From an uncultured Muribaculaceae bacterium (GTDB taxonomy: Bacteria; Bacteroidota; Bacteroidia; Bacteroidales; Muribaculaceae): DNA of 64,000 bases. The stretch covers positions 1 through 64,000 of the forward strand of contig CAJUOC010000004.1 in assembly GCA_910587925.1 (NCBI GenBank). Reading direction: 5' to 3'. Position numbers and translations under genes: made by a program. This document shows, piece after piece, positions 7,961 to 17,758 of the stretch. The notes below the pieces were generated by a model. The model had not been told where the DNA came from. It was given only the letters and a program-made list of their open reading frames with translations, and searched no databases. How positions within the stretch are numbered: position 1 is the stretch's first letter; each line of letters starts with the position of its first letter.

Positions 7961-10444
7961 TCATACGGGGTCTACGTCGTAGTACAGCGACAGGCCGCGC
8001 ATGGCGGGGTCGGCGCATGTATCGATGTAGAGGCGGCGCAGGATGGCGCGCACCGCGGCATGGGAGGCCGAAATCTCAACTCTCAGCATGATGCGGCGGA
8101 TATACAGCGATGCGACTCGGCCTACGGGCGGCTCCACGGGGCCGTTGACTCGGTTGCCGAGCTGGGAGCGCAGGCGCTCGGCGTAGACGCGGGATATACG
8201 CTCGGCGGTGGCACGGTCGCGATGCTTGATGTAAATGTTGATGATGCGGGCAAAGGGCGGATACATGTACTGCTCGCGCTCGGCGCGCTCGGCGGCGTAG
8301 TGCCCGGCATAGTCGTGGGCTGCGACATGGCTCAGCACGGGATGCTCGGGCGTATACGACTGGATGATGACTTTGCCGGGGCTGTCGCTGCGGCGCCCTG
8401 CCCTGCCGGCTACCTGCTCGAGAAGGTTGAAGGCCCGCTCGCCGGCACGGAAGTCGGGATGGTCCAGCACTGAGTCGGCATTGACCACACCGACGATGGC
8501 GACATTGCTGAAGTCGAGTCCTTTTGTGACCATCTGTGTGCCGATGAGTATACGTGCCTTGCCGGCCGAGAAGTCGTCGATGATGTTGGCATACGCGTCT
8601 TTATTGCGGGTAGTGTCGAGGTCCATGCGCAGCGTGGGCGAGTCTGGAAATATGGCGGCTATCTCGTCCTCGACACGCTCGGTGCCGTAGCCGCGCACCT
8701 CGATGGCAGGCTCGTGGCAGTTGGGACACACGCGCGGCAGCGGGTACACGGCTCCGCAGTAATGACACTCGAGCGTACCCGACCGACGATGATACGTGAG
8801 GGCCACATCGCAATGGTCGCAGCGGGGTATAAAACGGCACAGCCTGCAAAAAGCGCGCGGCGAGTAGCCCCGGCGCCCGTGGAAGAGTATTATCTGGCGG
8901 CCGTCGGCAAGGGCATGGCGACACTCGCGGGTGGTGACGTCGGCCAGCGGACCGTGCACGGCACCGGCCTCCCGCTCTCTCGCCATGTCGACAATATCAA
9001 TCGACGGCAGCGGTGCGGCGCCGTATCGCTCGGTAAGCTCCACCAGGCCGTACTTGCCGCCTTCGGTGGCCTTGTAATATGTATCGATGGCCGGGGTGGC
9101 GCTGCCGAGCAGCGTCTTTGCACCGTGCATCGATGCGAGCATTATGGCGGTGTCGCGGCCATTGTATCGCGGAGCCGGGTCGGCCTGCTTGTAGCTGGGG
9201 TCGTGCTCCTCGTCGACTATCACCAGGCCGAGATTGCTCAGCGGCAGAAATACAGCCGAGCGGGCGCCTATCACCACACACGGCGAGGGGTCGTCTATCA
9301 TACCGCGCCATATATCGACGCGCTCGTTGTCGCTGAATCGCGAGTGGTATATGCGCACTTTGGAGCCAAACACCCGCTGCAGGCGCCTGGTAAGCTGGGT
9401 GGTGAGGGCAATCTCGGGCACGAGGAAGAGCACTTGCCTACCCTGCTGCAATACATGGTCGATAAGATGCACGTATACCTCGGTCTTGCCCGACGAGGTG
9501 ACGCCGTGCAACAGTGTCACTCCATGCTGCATGAAAGACTTGTGCACAGACGTAAGCGCTTGCTGCTGGGCATCAGACAGCTGCGGCAGCGGCGAGGGCG
9601 CCACATCGACCGGCAACTGAAAGCGCGACACCCGCCGCGACTCCACGCTTATGAGCCCCTTGCGGGCGAGCGCGGCCACATGCTCGGCCGTGATGCCCGG
9701 CGTAGACTCTATCAATGCCGAGCGCTCGACGGCACGCATCGGAGCGGCGCCGGAATAGCCCGTGAGCGTAATGGCGGCCAACAAAGCCTTTTCCTGCCCG
9801 GGCGAGCGCTTCACGGCGGCAAAGGCTCTCTCGAGCGCCTCGCGGTCGCCGCGGGGCACAGCCACGGTGATGAGCTTGACCACCTTGCTGCGGTATCGCG
9901 TCGCCAGGGCCTCGTAGGTGCGCAGCAAGCCTTTCTCGACCAGGCGCATGGCTCGCGCGGCCGCATCGGGCACACCGCTGTACCGCTCAAGGTCTTTTAT
10001 AGCCAGCTTCTCGCGGGTGCGCAGAGTGGCCATGACGGCCATATCGGCCTCATCGAGCACGACATCCTCGGGGGCGGCATCGGCCGGCGCGACGACAGTC
10101 TCGCTCTCAATCTTCAGACCCGAAGGCAATGCCGCTTTCATGACATCGCCAACCGGACACATGTAGTAATCGGCCATCCAGCGCCACAGCTTTATCTGCG
10201 GATGCACCACGACAGGCCCGTCGTCGAGCACACGGTCGATGCTCTTGATCTCGGGCACATCGGCGGGCCTCACCGGCGATAGCGACTCTACAATGCCCGT
10301 AAGAAATTTCTTGCCGCCAAAGGGGACTATCACCCGCCGTCCCGCCGCAATACGGGGAGCCAGCTCAGAGGGCACAGCATATGTAAACGTCCCCTCGAGA
10401 GGACGCGGGATTATCACACCGGCATAGAGTACAGACTGCGACAT
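7961..10444 (-). CDS. priA: Primosomal protein N' (replication restart helicase PriA)
   Basis: PriA is the 3'-to-5' helicase that recognises stalled forks and reloads DnaB. The protein is 827 aa with an N-terminal 3'BD domain (YAGVIIPRPLEGTFTYAVP), Walker A GVTSSGKT, DEEH box (VIVDEEHDPSYKQ), the paired zinc-binding cysteines (CRLCRF...CDHCDV...CHYCGAVYPLPRVCPNCHE), and helicase motifs VI (QVAGRAGR). The start at 10444 is preferred over 10492 because the longer form runs into dnaG and the 3'BD fold begins directly after it. It begins 4 bases after the dnaG stop, so the two replication genes form one operon read from the dnaG promoter. Confidence 0.97.
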   Translation of the reverse strand: MSQSVLYAGVIIPRPLEGTFTYAVPSELAPRIAAGRRVIVPFGGKKFLTGIVESLSPVRPADVPEIKSIDRVLDDGPVVVHPQIKLWRWMADYYMCPVGDVMKAALPSGLKIESETVVAPADAAPEDVVLDEADMAVMATLRTREKLAIKDLERYSGVPDAAARAMRLVEKGLLRTYEALATRYRSKVVKLITVAVPRGDREALERAFAAVKRSPGQEKALLAAITLTGYSGAAPMRAVERSALIESTPGITAEHVAALARKGLISVESRRVSRFQLPVDVAPSPLPQLSDAQQQALTSVHKSFMQHGVTLLHGVTSSGKTEVYVHLIDHVLQQGRQVLFLVPEIALTTQLTRRLQRVFGSKVRIYHSRFSDNERVDIWRGMIDDPSPCVVIGARSAVFLPLSNLGLVIVDEEHDPSYKQADPAPRYNGRDTAIMLASMHGAKTLLGSATPAIDTYYKATEGGKYGLVELTERYGAAPLPSIDIVDMAREREAGAVHGPLADVTTRECRHALADGRQIILFHGRRGYSPRAFCRLCRFIPRCDHCDVALTYHRRSGTLECHYCGAVYPLPRVCPNCHEPAIEVRGYGTERVEDEIAAIFPDSPTLRMDLDTTRNKDAYANIIDDFSAGKARILIGTQMVTKGLDFSNVAIVGVVNADSVLDHPDFRAGERAFNLLEQVAGRAGRRSDSPGKVIIQSYTPEHPVLSHVAAHDYAGHYAAERAEREQYMYPPFARIINIYIKHRDRATAERISRVYAERLRSQLGNRVNGPVEPPVGRVASLYIRRIMLRVEISASHAAVRAILRRLYIDTCADPAMRGLSLYYDVDPV

Positions 10445-10448
10445 CGGC

Positions 10449-12617
10449 TCACATACGCGGGGTGATGACAATCTCGCCGTTGGTGCGGTCAAACTCCATG
10501 CTCACCAGCTTCATCTCCTGTATTTCCTTCATGATGGCCAGCTGGCGCTCGTAGTCGCTGCCGGCGCTGGCAAGGCTCTGCTCCAGAGCCGATATGCGGC
10601 TCTTGATGATGGCATTTTTGAGAGTGTATATGGCGCGCGGCAGCTTGTCGAGGAGCGTCTGGCGGCGGTCGTCGCGCGGATACATCTTGCTGAGTACCGT
10701 GGGGCGGGCCGTGAGTCGGGCAGCCTCGTCGATGACGGCGCGGTCTTCATCGCGGCCTATCATGCGCGACACATAGTGCAGGGCAAAGTCGTCGGTGGCC
10801 GAGGCATAGTCGGCATCGGCCTTCTCCACGAGAGCCTTGTCGAGCAGCATGGTGGTCTCCAGGTCGGCGCCACGCTCGCGTATCTCTGCCTGCCCGCGGC
10901 TGAGCGTCTCGTCGCGCTCACGGAGCAGACGGCGGTCATTGTCGGCGCTGTCGGCCGGCCAGCGGGAGTCGCGCAAGGCTATCACCCGCTCCCATATGCG
11001 GCGGAGCAGCGGCGATGCCAGAGAGATGTCGTCGGAGCGGAGCTCACACTCCACATAGTCGACCACGCTCATCGGCTGAGGCTCACTGGCCTCGGCATCG
11101 GGATACACATCACACAGGTACAGGAAGCCGTTGCGCAGCACCATCGACATCAAATCCTCCTCGGCCCGCAATATACGCGGGTCGATGCCCCCGGCCGCCG
11201 CGACGGCCGCAGCCGCAGGCTTCTGCACGGGCGCCTCAGCCTGCTGCTCGCGGCGGCGGTCCTCGGCGGCAGCCTGACCCTGACGGGCATGCTCGGCCTT
11301 CGAAGCCTTGGCCGCCGTGATGCGCTTGAGCTGCTCGGCCAGCAGCGAGGCCGACACCCCGGTCTTGACCGCGCACTGGTCGATATAGAGCGACTGCTCC
11401 ACTATGTCGGGGATAAGGGCGACCGTGCCGAGTATATCGTTGATGGCATCGGCTCGGCGGCGGGGATCGCTCTCGGCCTCGCGCAGCAGTATATCGGCCT
11501 TGAAGCCAATCAGATCCTGCTCATGCCCGGCGATATATGCCTCGACCTCATCGGCCGTATGTGTCTGGGCAAAGGAGTCGGGGTCGTCGCCCGGCGGCAG
11601 CAGCACTATCTTGAGCGAAAGCCCGGCAGCCACAAACATGTCGATACCTCGCAGCGACGCCTTGATACCCGCCGGGTCGGAGTCGTAGATGAGCGTGACG
11701 GCGGGGGCAAAGCGCTTGATGAGTTTGACCTGGCCGTCGGTGAGCGATGTGCCCGACGAGGCCACCACATTCTCCACCCCGGCCTGGTGCATGGATATGA
11801 CATCCATGTATCCCTCGACCAGGATGCACTTCTTCTTGCGGGCGATGGCGGCGCGGGCCTGATACAATCCGTATAGCTCGCGGCTCTTGCTGTAGATGGC
11901 GCTCTCGGGCGAGTTGACATACTTGGCGACGGTCTTCTCCTTGCGCAGGGTACGGCCGCCAAAGGCCACCACGCGTCCCGAAAGTGCATGCACTGGATAA
12001 ATCACGCGCCCCTTGAAACGGTCGTAGACCGTGCCGCGGTCGTTGCGGATACACAGGCCCGTCTCGACGAGATACTTCTCGGAGAATCCAGCCTTAAGCG
12101 CCGACGAGTACAGGTCGTCGGCACGGTCGAGAGCATAGCCGAGATGAAATCGGGCAATCATGGCATCGGAGATGCCTCGCTCGCGCCAGTAGGCCAGACC
12201 CACGTCGCGCCCCTCGGCAGTCTCGCGCTGCACCTTCTCGAAATGCGACAGTGCAAAGTCATTGACAGCGTACATCGACTCGCGCTCGGCCTCGGCAAGG
12301 CGTTCCGTGTCGGTAAGCTCGCGCTCGCGCACCTCGATACCGTACTTCTTGCCGAGCCACTTTATGGCCTCGATGTAGCTCATGCTCTCGAGATCCATCA
12401 GGAAACTCAGCGCATTGCCGGCCTTGCCGCAGCTGAAGCACTTGAAGATGCCGCGCGAGCGGCTTACAGAAAACGACGGAGTGCGCTCATTGTGAAACGG
12501 GCACAGCCCCAGATACGACGACCCGCGGCGCTTGAGCGACACGAAGTCGCCCACGACGTCGACGATATCGGTCGCGTCCATTATCCTGTCGATGGTAGCT
12601 CTGTCTATCCTGGCCAT
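10449..12617 (-). CDS. dnaG: DNA primase
   Basis: DnaG makes RNA primers for lagging-strand synthesis and works with DnaB helicase. The 722-aa protein shows the N-terminal CHC2 zinc finger (CPFH...CFSCGKAGN, about residues 39-65), a catalytic core with the Toprim motifs LVEGYMDVISMHQAG and YDSDPAGIKA, and a long C-terminal DnaB-interacting region. An Ala/Gln/Glu-rich linker (about residues 430-470) separates core and C-terminal part. The ATG at 12617 is chosen because the upstream in-frame ATG at 12629 falls in the promoter box at 12627-12634. The leader would be only a few bases. priA follows at once. Confidence 0.97.
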   Translation of the reverse strand: MARIDRATIDRIMDATDIVDVVGDFVSLKRRGSSYLGLCPFHNERTPSFSVSRSRGIFKCFSCGKAGNALSFLMDLESMSYIEAIKWLGKKYGIEVRERELTDTERLAEAERESMYAVNDFALSHFEKVQRETAEGRDVGLAYWRERGISDAMIARFHLGYALDRADDLYSSALKAGFSEKYLVETGLCIRNDRGTVYDRFKGRVIYPVHALSGRVVAFGGRTLRKEKTVAKYVNSPESAIYSKSRELYGLYQARAAIARKKKCILVEGYMDVISMHQAGVENVVASSGTSLTDGQVKLIKRFAPAVTLIYDSDPAGIKASLRGIDMFVAAGLSLKIVLLPPGDDPDSFAQTHTADEVEAYIAGHEQDLIGFKADILLREAESDPRRRADAINDILGTVALIPDIVEQSLYIDQCAVKTGVSASLLAEQLKRITAAKASKAEHARQGQAAAEDRRREQQAEAPVQKPAAAAVAAAGGIDPRILRAEEDLMSMVLRNGFLYLCDVYPDAEASEPQPMSVVDYVECELRSDDISLASPLLRRIWERVIALRDSRWPADSADNDRRLLRERDETLSRGQAEIRERGADLETTMLLDKALVEKADADYASATDDFALHYVSRMIGRDEDRAVIDEAARLTARPTVLSKMYPRDDRRQTLLDKLPRAIYTLKNAIIKSRISALEQSLASAGSDYERQLAIMKEIQEMKLVSMEFDRTNGEIVITPRM

Positions 12618-12626
12618 ATGCAATCG

Positions 12627-12634
12627 CAAAGGTA
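12627..12634 (-). promoter_or_regulatory. -7 box of dnaG-priA
   Basis: TACCTTTG on the minus strand, a perfect TAnnTTTG box, lies 9 nt before the dnaG ATG at 12617. The predicted leader is only about 3-6 nt. Confidence 0.68.
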
Positions 12635-12659
12635 ATGATTATCGCCCGTGTGCACAAGT

Positions 12660-15491
12660 TCACTCAAATATATACGGTGCGGTGGGCGAGTCGCCCCCGG
12701 CTATCTGCTCGGGAGTGCCGGCGGCGAGTATGCGACCGCCGCCCTCTCCGCCCTCAGGCCCCATGTCAATGAGCCAGTCGGCCGAGCGGATTATGTCGGT
12801 ATTGTGCTCGATGACCACTACCGTATTGCCACGGTCGACGAGGCGGTCGATGAGGGTGAGCAGTGTGCGTATATCATCGAAGTGCAGGCCGGTGGTAGGC
12901 TCGTCGAGGATGTAGAGAGTGCGGCCGGTATCCTTGCGGCTAAGCTCGGTGGCGAGCTTCACGCGCTGATTCTCACCGCCCGAGAGGGTCGACGACGGCT
13001 GCCCCAGCTTGATATAGCCCAGGCCAATCTCGTCGAGAGTCTTGAGGCGGCGCAGTATCTTGGGCACACCGGCAAAAAACTCCGTTGCCTCCGATATGGT
13101 CATGTCGAGCACGTCGGCGATGGACTTGCCCTTGTAGCGCACCTCGAGTGTCTCGCGGTTGTAGCGGCGGCCGTGGCATACCTCGCAGGGCACGAGCACG
13201 TCGGGCATGAAATTCATCTCGATGGTGCGGTAGCCGTTGCCCGCGCACGCCTCACACCGGCCACCGGCCACATTAAACGAAAACCTGCCCGGCTTGTAGC
13301 CGCGAATCTTGGCCTCGGGAAGCCCCACGAAGAGATTGCGGATGTCGGAAAACAGCCCCGTATACGTGGCGGGATTGGAGCGCGGAGTGCGGCCCAGCGG
13401 CGACTGGTCGACGGTGACCACTTTGTCGATATGCTCTATGCCGCGCAGCTCGCGGTATGGCAGAGGCTCGGCAAGAGAGCCATAGAAATGCTTTGTGAGC
13501 GCGGGCACCAGCGTGGAGCCGATGAGCGACGACTTGCCCGAACCGCTCACGCCGCTCACCACCGTGAGCGTACCCAGCGGTATGCGCAGGTCGACCGACT
13601 TGAGATTGTGCCCGGTGGCGCCGAGCAGCTCCAGACTCTTGCCCGAGCCCTTGCGCCGCGCCGGCGGCGTGGGTATCGACATCGAGCCATTGAGATAGCG
13701 TGCCGTGAGAGTGCCCGAGCGCATCATCTCGGCCGGAGTGCCGGCAAATACCACACGGCCGCCCCGGCGCCCGGCGCCGGGGCCGATGTCGACGATATAG
13801 TCGCTCTGGAGCATGATGTCGCGGTCGTGCTCGACCACGATGATGGAGTTGTCGGCGTCGCGCAGCCGCTTGAGCGAGTCTATGAGACGGTGGTTGTCGC
13901 GCTGATGCAGACCGATTGACGGCTCGTCGAGGATATAGAGCACATTGACCAGCTCCGAGCCGAGCTGCGTGGCCAGGCGTATGCGCTGGCTCTCGCCGCC
14001 CGACAGAGTGGCCGACGCGCGCGCCAGCTGCAGGTACCCCAGCCCGACGTCGACCAGGAAGCGCAGGCGGGTGTTGATTTCCTTGACAATCTCGGCAGCT
14101 ATGCGGCGGTCGCGGTCGTCGAGCCGGTCGGGCAGCCTCTGCGTCCACTCATAGAGGGCGGCGATGTCGAGGCGGGTAAGCTCGGCGATGGTGCGACCGT
14201 CGACAAAGAAGTGCAGCGACTCGCGGCAGAGGCGGTCGCCATGACACTCGGGGCACTCGCGGGTGGTGTAAAACTGCCCGCTCCAGCGCTTGGCAGCCGC
14301 GCCCATATCGTCGTCGGTCTGCATCTCGATGTAGCGCAGCAGCCCCTCGTATGCACCGGGGGTGATGGCCGTGCCTGAGTCGGGTGTAGTGACGGTAAGA
14401 GTGCGGTCGGTGCCGTTGAAAATCTCGTCGACGCAATCCTCCGGGAGGTCGGCAAAGGGCGTATCGAGGCTCGCGCCGTGGGCCTCACATATGGCCGCAA
14501 GCTGCCAGAAGATGGTGATATTGCGGTACTTGCCCAGCGGAGCCAGGGCGCCGCGGCGTATCGACAGCGACATATCGGGCACGACCTTGGCCATGTCGAT
14601 GACATTGACGTGGCCGAGCCCCTTACAGCGCGGACACCAGCCCTGGGGCGAGTTGAACGAGAAATTGTGAGGAGCCGGCTCGCGGTACGATATGCCGCTG
14701 ACGGGGTCCATCAGATGGCGCGAGTAATGCGCCACGGCGTCGGCATCGACATCGTATACCATCACGGCGCCGTCGCCCTGCGCCAGCGCATCGGTGACAG
14801 TATCGGCAAGCCGCGAGGTATCCTTGTCGCTCACGCTCAGGCGGTCGACCACCAGCTCCACGGAGTGGTTGCGGTAGCGGTCGAGTTTCATGCCCGGGAC
14901 TATCTCGGTAATCTCGCCATCGACCCTCACGCGCAGAAAACCTTTCTTGCGAAGCGTCTCGAAAAGGTCCTTGTAATGGCCCTTGCGGTTTTTCACCAGC
15001 GGAGCGAGCACGTAGACGCGGCGGCCATTGTACCGCTCCAATATCAGATCCACGATGCCGGCATCGGTATAGCGCACCATGTCGGCGCCGCTCAGATACG
15101 AGCGGGCATGACCCGCGCGCGCGTATAGCAGGCGCAGGAAGTCGTATATCTCGGTGGTGGTGCCGATGGTCGAGCGCGGATTGCGGTTGACCGTCTTCTG
15201 CTCGATGGCAATCACCGGGCTGAGGCCCGTGATGGAGTCGACATCGGGACGCTCCAGGCCGCCCAGCATATTGCGGGCGTAGGCCGAGAAAGTCTCTATG
15301 TACCGCCGCTGACCCTCGGCAAATATCGTGTCGAAGGCAAGCGATGACTTGCCCGAGCCGCTCAGACCGGTCACCACGGTGAGCGTGCCGCGGGGTATGT
15401 CGACACTGATGTCGCGCAGATTGTTGACCCGCGCGCCCACCACACTGAGCGTGCCGGTATCGCTGTTTACTTTTCCTTTTCGCCCAGCCAT
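12660..15491 (-). CDS. uvrA: Excinuclease ABC subunit UvrA
   Basis: UvrA is the damage-recognition ATPase of nucleotide excision repair and loads UvrB. The 943-aa protein has the two expected ABC modules: Walker A sites GLSGSGKSS and GVSGSGKSS, signatures LSGGESQR and LSGGENQR, and Walker B/D-loop LYILDEPSIGLH and LYILDEPTTGLH. Zinc modules CPRCKGLG/CPECHG and CEACAGNGY/CEVCHGRRY are intact. Length is normal for the main UvrA. Bacteroidetes often carry more than one UvrA, so I cannot say whether this is the only copy. Its start overlaps the end of the lytic transglycosylase gene by 25 bases, implying cotranscription. Confidence 0.97.
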   Translation of the reverse strand: MAGRKGKVNSDTGTLSVVGARVNNLRDISVDIPRGTLTVVTGLSGSGKSSLAFDTIFAEGQRRYIETFSAYARNMLGGLERPDVDSITGLSPVIAIEQKTVNRNPRSTIGTTTEIYDFLRLLYARAGHARSYLSGADMVRYTDAGIVDLILERYNGRRVYVLAPLVKNRKGHYKDLFETLRKKGFLRVRVDGEITEIVPGMKLDRYRNHSVELVVDRLSVSDKDTSRLADTVTDALAQGDGAVMVYDVDADAVAHYSRHLMDPVSGISYREPAPHNFSFNSPQGWCPRCKGLGHVNVIDMAKVVPDMSLSIRRGALAPLGKYRNITIFWQLAAICEAHGASLDTPFADLPEDCVDEIFNGTDRTLTVTTPDSGTAITPGAYEGLLRYIEMQTDDDMGAAAKRWSGQFYTTRECPECHGDRLCRESLHFFVDGRTIAELTRLDIAALYEWTQRLPDRLDDRDRRIAAEIVKEINTRLRFLVDVGLGYLQLARASATLSGGESQRIRLATQLGSELVNVLYILDEPSIGLHQRDNHRLIDSLKRLRDADNSIIVVEHDRDIMLQSDYIVDIGPGAGRRGGRVVFAGTPAEMMRSGTLTARYLNGSMSIPTPPARRKGSGKSLELLGATGHNLKSVDLRIPLGTLTVVSGVSGSGKSSLIGSTLVPALTKHFYGSLAEPLPYRELRGIEHIDKVVTVDQSPLGRTPRSNPATYTGLFSDIRNLFVGLPEAKIRGYKPGRFSFNVAGGRCEACAGNGYRTIEMNFMPDVLVPCEVCHGRRYNRETLEVRYKGKSIADVLDMTISEATEFFAGVPKILRRLKTLDEIGLGYIKLGQPSSTLSGGENQRVKLATELSRKDTGRTLYILDEPTTGLHFDDIRTLLTLIDRLVDRGNTVVVIEHNTDIIRSADWLIDMGPEGGEGGGRILAAGTPEQIAGGDSPTAPYIFE

Positions 15492-16405
15492 CTTCTGTCG
15501 TAAACGGTATTGCCGCTCTTGGAGCGGCTAAGTGATTTGGCCTTGGGCACACGCACTACGTATGTCTTGCCGGCCTTATTGGTCAGTTTGGGTGCGCGTA
15601 TCCATGGATTCTCGTCGCGCAGGTCGGCGTATGATATGCCGCGGGCCTTGGCCCACTCGGCCCACGACTCCACCGGCCCGCTCACCTTGACCTCGGTCAC
15701 CTCGCGGGGCTGGTACAGCTGCGATGATGTCAGGCGGTAGCCATAAGCACGCGGATTTTCCATGATGCTCTTGTAGGCCATGATACGGAAGGGGTATCGC
15801 GAGGTCTCCTCATTCAGATACAGGTCGAGGGCATCGTCGGCAATCTGCGCGTCGAGCTGCTTGGTGATGCGCGCCATGCCGCCGTTGTACGAGGCCATGA
15901 CCGAAGTCCACGACCCGCCGTAGCGCGCCAGCGCCTTCTTGAGATAGCGGCATGCGGCGCGGGTGGCCTTCTCGGGATGGAAACGCTCATCGACCTCCGC
16001 GCTCACCTCGAGGCCGTATTCCTTGGCCGTCGCGGGCATGAACTGCCACAGGCCCGCCGCTCCGGCGCCGCTCACCACACGCGGGTTGAGCAGACTCTCG
16101 GCCACGGCCAGATAGAGCAGATCCTGCGGCACACCCTCGCTGCGCAGGATGGGCGCCAGGATGGGGAAGTAGCGGTTGGCGCGCTTGATGGCGAGCAGAG
16201 TGCTGCCGTGGGTATAGGCTATGGATGTGAGCTCGCGGTCGAGGCGCTCGTAGTTGCCCGTGCGGTCGAGGTCAATCTTCTGGCCGGCGATAGTGAGAGT
16301 CGAGGGTACGTTGGGACTCACCACCGGGGCGGTAAGTGAGCTGCTGGTCTGGGCGCCGGCCTGTATGGCGGCAGCGCAGAGTAGTATGAGAGATATACGT
16401 TTCAT
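15467..16405 (-). CDS. Secreted lytic transglycosylase (MltD/Slt-like)
   Basis: A peptidoglycan-cleaving enzyme making 1,6-anhydromuramoyl products. The 312-aa protein has a signal peptide (KRISLILLCAAAIQAGA) and an SLT catalytic domain. The likely catalytic Glu is in AVAESLLNPRVVSGAGAAG, followed by LWQFMPATAKEYGL, RAACRYLKKAL and ASYNGG, the standard motif series of family 1 transglycosylases. The last 90 residues (starting REVTEVKVSGPV) look like a degenerate LysM-type wall-binding module rather than a clear repeat. It is the first gene of a pair with uvrA. No TAnnTTTG box was found upstream, so its promoter is not obvious. Confidence 0.9.
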   Translation of the reverse strand: MKRISLILLCAAAIQAGAQTSSSLTAPVVSPNVPSTLTIAGQKIDLDRTGNYERLDRELTSIAYTHGSTLLAIKRANRYFPILAPILRSEGVPQDLLYLAVAESLLNPRVVSGAGAAGLWQFMPATAKEYGLEVSAEVDERFHPEKATRAACRYLKKALARYGGSWTSVMASYNGGMARITKQLDAQIADDALDLYLNEETSRYPFRIMAYKSIMENPRAYGYRLTSSQLYQPREVTEVKVSGPVESWAEWAKARGISYADLRDENPWIRAPKLTNKAGKTYVVRVPKAKSLSRSKSGNTVYDRRWLGEKEK

Positions 16406-16455
16406 GTATAGAAAAACAATCGTGGCGGCGGGCGTGTTCAGCGGCAGCCGTTACG

Positions 16456-16486
16456 AAAGCCGCGGCCCGTATAGGGCCGCGGCTTT
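16456..16486. terminator. GC-rich hairpin after the TPR gene
   Basis: AAAGCCGCGGCCC (16456-16468) pairs perfectly with GGGCCGCGGCTTT (16474-16486) around GTATA. It sits between the stop of the TPR gene (minus strand, 16511) and the transglycosylase start. The T run on the minus side is only three bases, so termination may be partial. Confidence 0.6.
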
Positions 16487-16510
16487 GATAAGTATGTATC
16501 TGTAAACGGA

Positions 16511-17728
16511 TTACTTGTTCATGCGGCTTTGCACGTCCTGATACATCTGCTCGTCGTGGAGGTTGTAGTAGACGTTTTCGAGGTAGCGCAGGGCGTCGGT
16601 ATTGTTGTTGTCGAGGTTCCAGGCGCGCTCGAGATAGTCGGCGGCTTCCTTGAAGATGGGCACAATCTTCTCGTTGTAGTACTTCTCGCTTTCCTCGGGC
16701 GAGGTGGGAGCGGCGTCGCTCAGCTTGTAGGCTTCCTCGCAGAGGCTGCGGCCATACTGCATCAGAGCCATGGGATTCTGAGAGTCGACCTCGAGAGCCT
16801 TCTTAAACATATCCTTTGCCTCGGCCTTCTTGTCCTGGTTGTCGTAGAGGATACCCTTCACGACATAGTACTGGGCGTTGGAGGGATTTTTGGCGATAGC
16901 CTCGTCGATCATCGAGAAAGCCTTGTCGAAGTCCTTGCTCTGGAGGTAGTGGTTGATGATGAAGCCGAGATAGTTGGGGTCCTCGTTGCCATAGAGAGGC
17001 TCAGCCTCGGTGGCCCACTGGTATACGGCGGCGTCATTCTGCATGTTGGAGGCCACGGAGATGGCATAGTCGTAGAGCTGCTTCTTGTTGTAACCCATAG
17101 CCTTCGACTTCTCGAAAGCGGCCAGTGCGTCGGCGAGCTGGTCGGCCTGCCAGGCAGCCAGGGCCTGGTTGAAACGGATTTCGGCCAGGATGGTATCAGC
17201 GGGGAGCGACTTGGGCGCGAGCACGGGGTTGTCGATTACCTCAAAGTAGTCGGCCCATGCCTTGTATGCCGAGGGATAGTCTTTCAGCTCCCATGCGGCG
17301 ATGGCGGCATTGTTGAAGTCGCTGTGGTGGCCGCGTATGGTGTTGACGATATCCTTGGAGTATTTGGTCTTGACCTTGCCCTTGGCATCCACCACGGTGT
17401 CGAGGGGGAGAGCCTTCATGAAGAAGGTGTAGCCTTCGAGCATGTCGGTCACCATCTTGGCATTGCCGTCTTCGGGAAGTTTGTTAAACTGCTTGAGGGC
17501 AAAGAGGTCGTCGTAGTCGCTGAAGTAGGCTTTGCCGGGGATGAAGTATGTCTGAGCCATCTCGGCGGTCTCGGGGTCGGAGAATGCCGGTGTGATGATG
17601 GTGACGACCTCGGCGGGAGCCTTGCCATCCTTCATCGCCTGCTCGGCGTCTTTGAGCACCTGCTTCTGGGCGGGCATGGCCAGCGTGCCTATGAGAAGGC
17701 CGGCGGTCAGGATTGTGAGTTTTTTCAT
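16511..17728 (-). CDS. Periplasmic tetratricopeptide repeat protein
   Basis: A 405-aa protein with a signal peptide (KKLTILTAGLLIGTLAMPAQ) and several TPR-like helical repeats. The clearest are KSKAMGYNKKQLYDYAI, NPSNAQYYVVKGILYDNQDKKAEAKDMFKKALEVD and a C-terminal one ending in DNNNTDALRYLENVYYNL. TPR proteins hold partners or assemble complexes; no enzymatic motif is seen. It follows gyrA by 30 bases on the same strand and shares its promoter. Homologous secreted TPR proteins are frequent after gyrA in the order, as far as I recall, but the biological link to gyrase is unknown. Confidence 0.85.
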   Translation of the reverse strand: MKKLTILTAGLLIGTLAMPAQKQVLKDAEQAMKDGKAPAEVVTIITPAFSDPETAEMAQTYFIPGKAYFSDYDDLFALKQFNKLPEDGNAKMVTDMLEGYTFFMKALPLDTVVDAKGKVKTKYSKDIVNTIRGHHSDFNNAAIAAWELKDYPSAYKAWADYFEVIDNPVLAPKSLPADTILAEIRFNQALAAWQADQLADALAAFEKSKAMGYNKKQLYDYAISVASNMQNDAAVYQWATEAEPLYGNEDPNYLGFIINHYLQSKDFDKAFSMIDEAIAKNPSNAQYYVVKGILYDNQDKKAEAKDMFKKALEVDSQNPMALMQYGRSLCEEAYKLSDAAPTSPEESEKYYNEKIVPIFKEAADYLERAWNLDNNNTDALRYLENVYYNLHDEQMYQDVQSRMNK

Positions 17729-17758
17729 GTTTGTTGAGGGTATTGAGGTTTGTGTGAT

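Noticed and set aside
8714..10282. Long plus-strand open frame of 522 codons opposite priA
   Set aside because: It lies wholly antisense to a clearly conserved gene, has no recognisable motif, and is explained by third-position GC bias.
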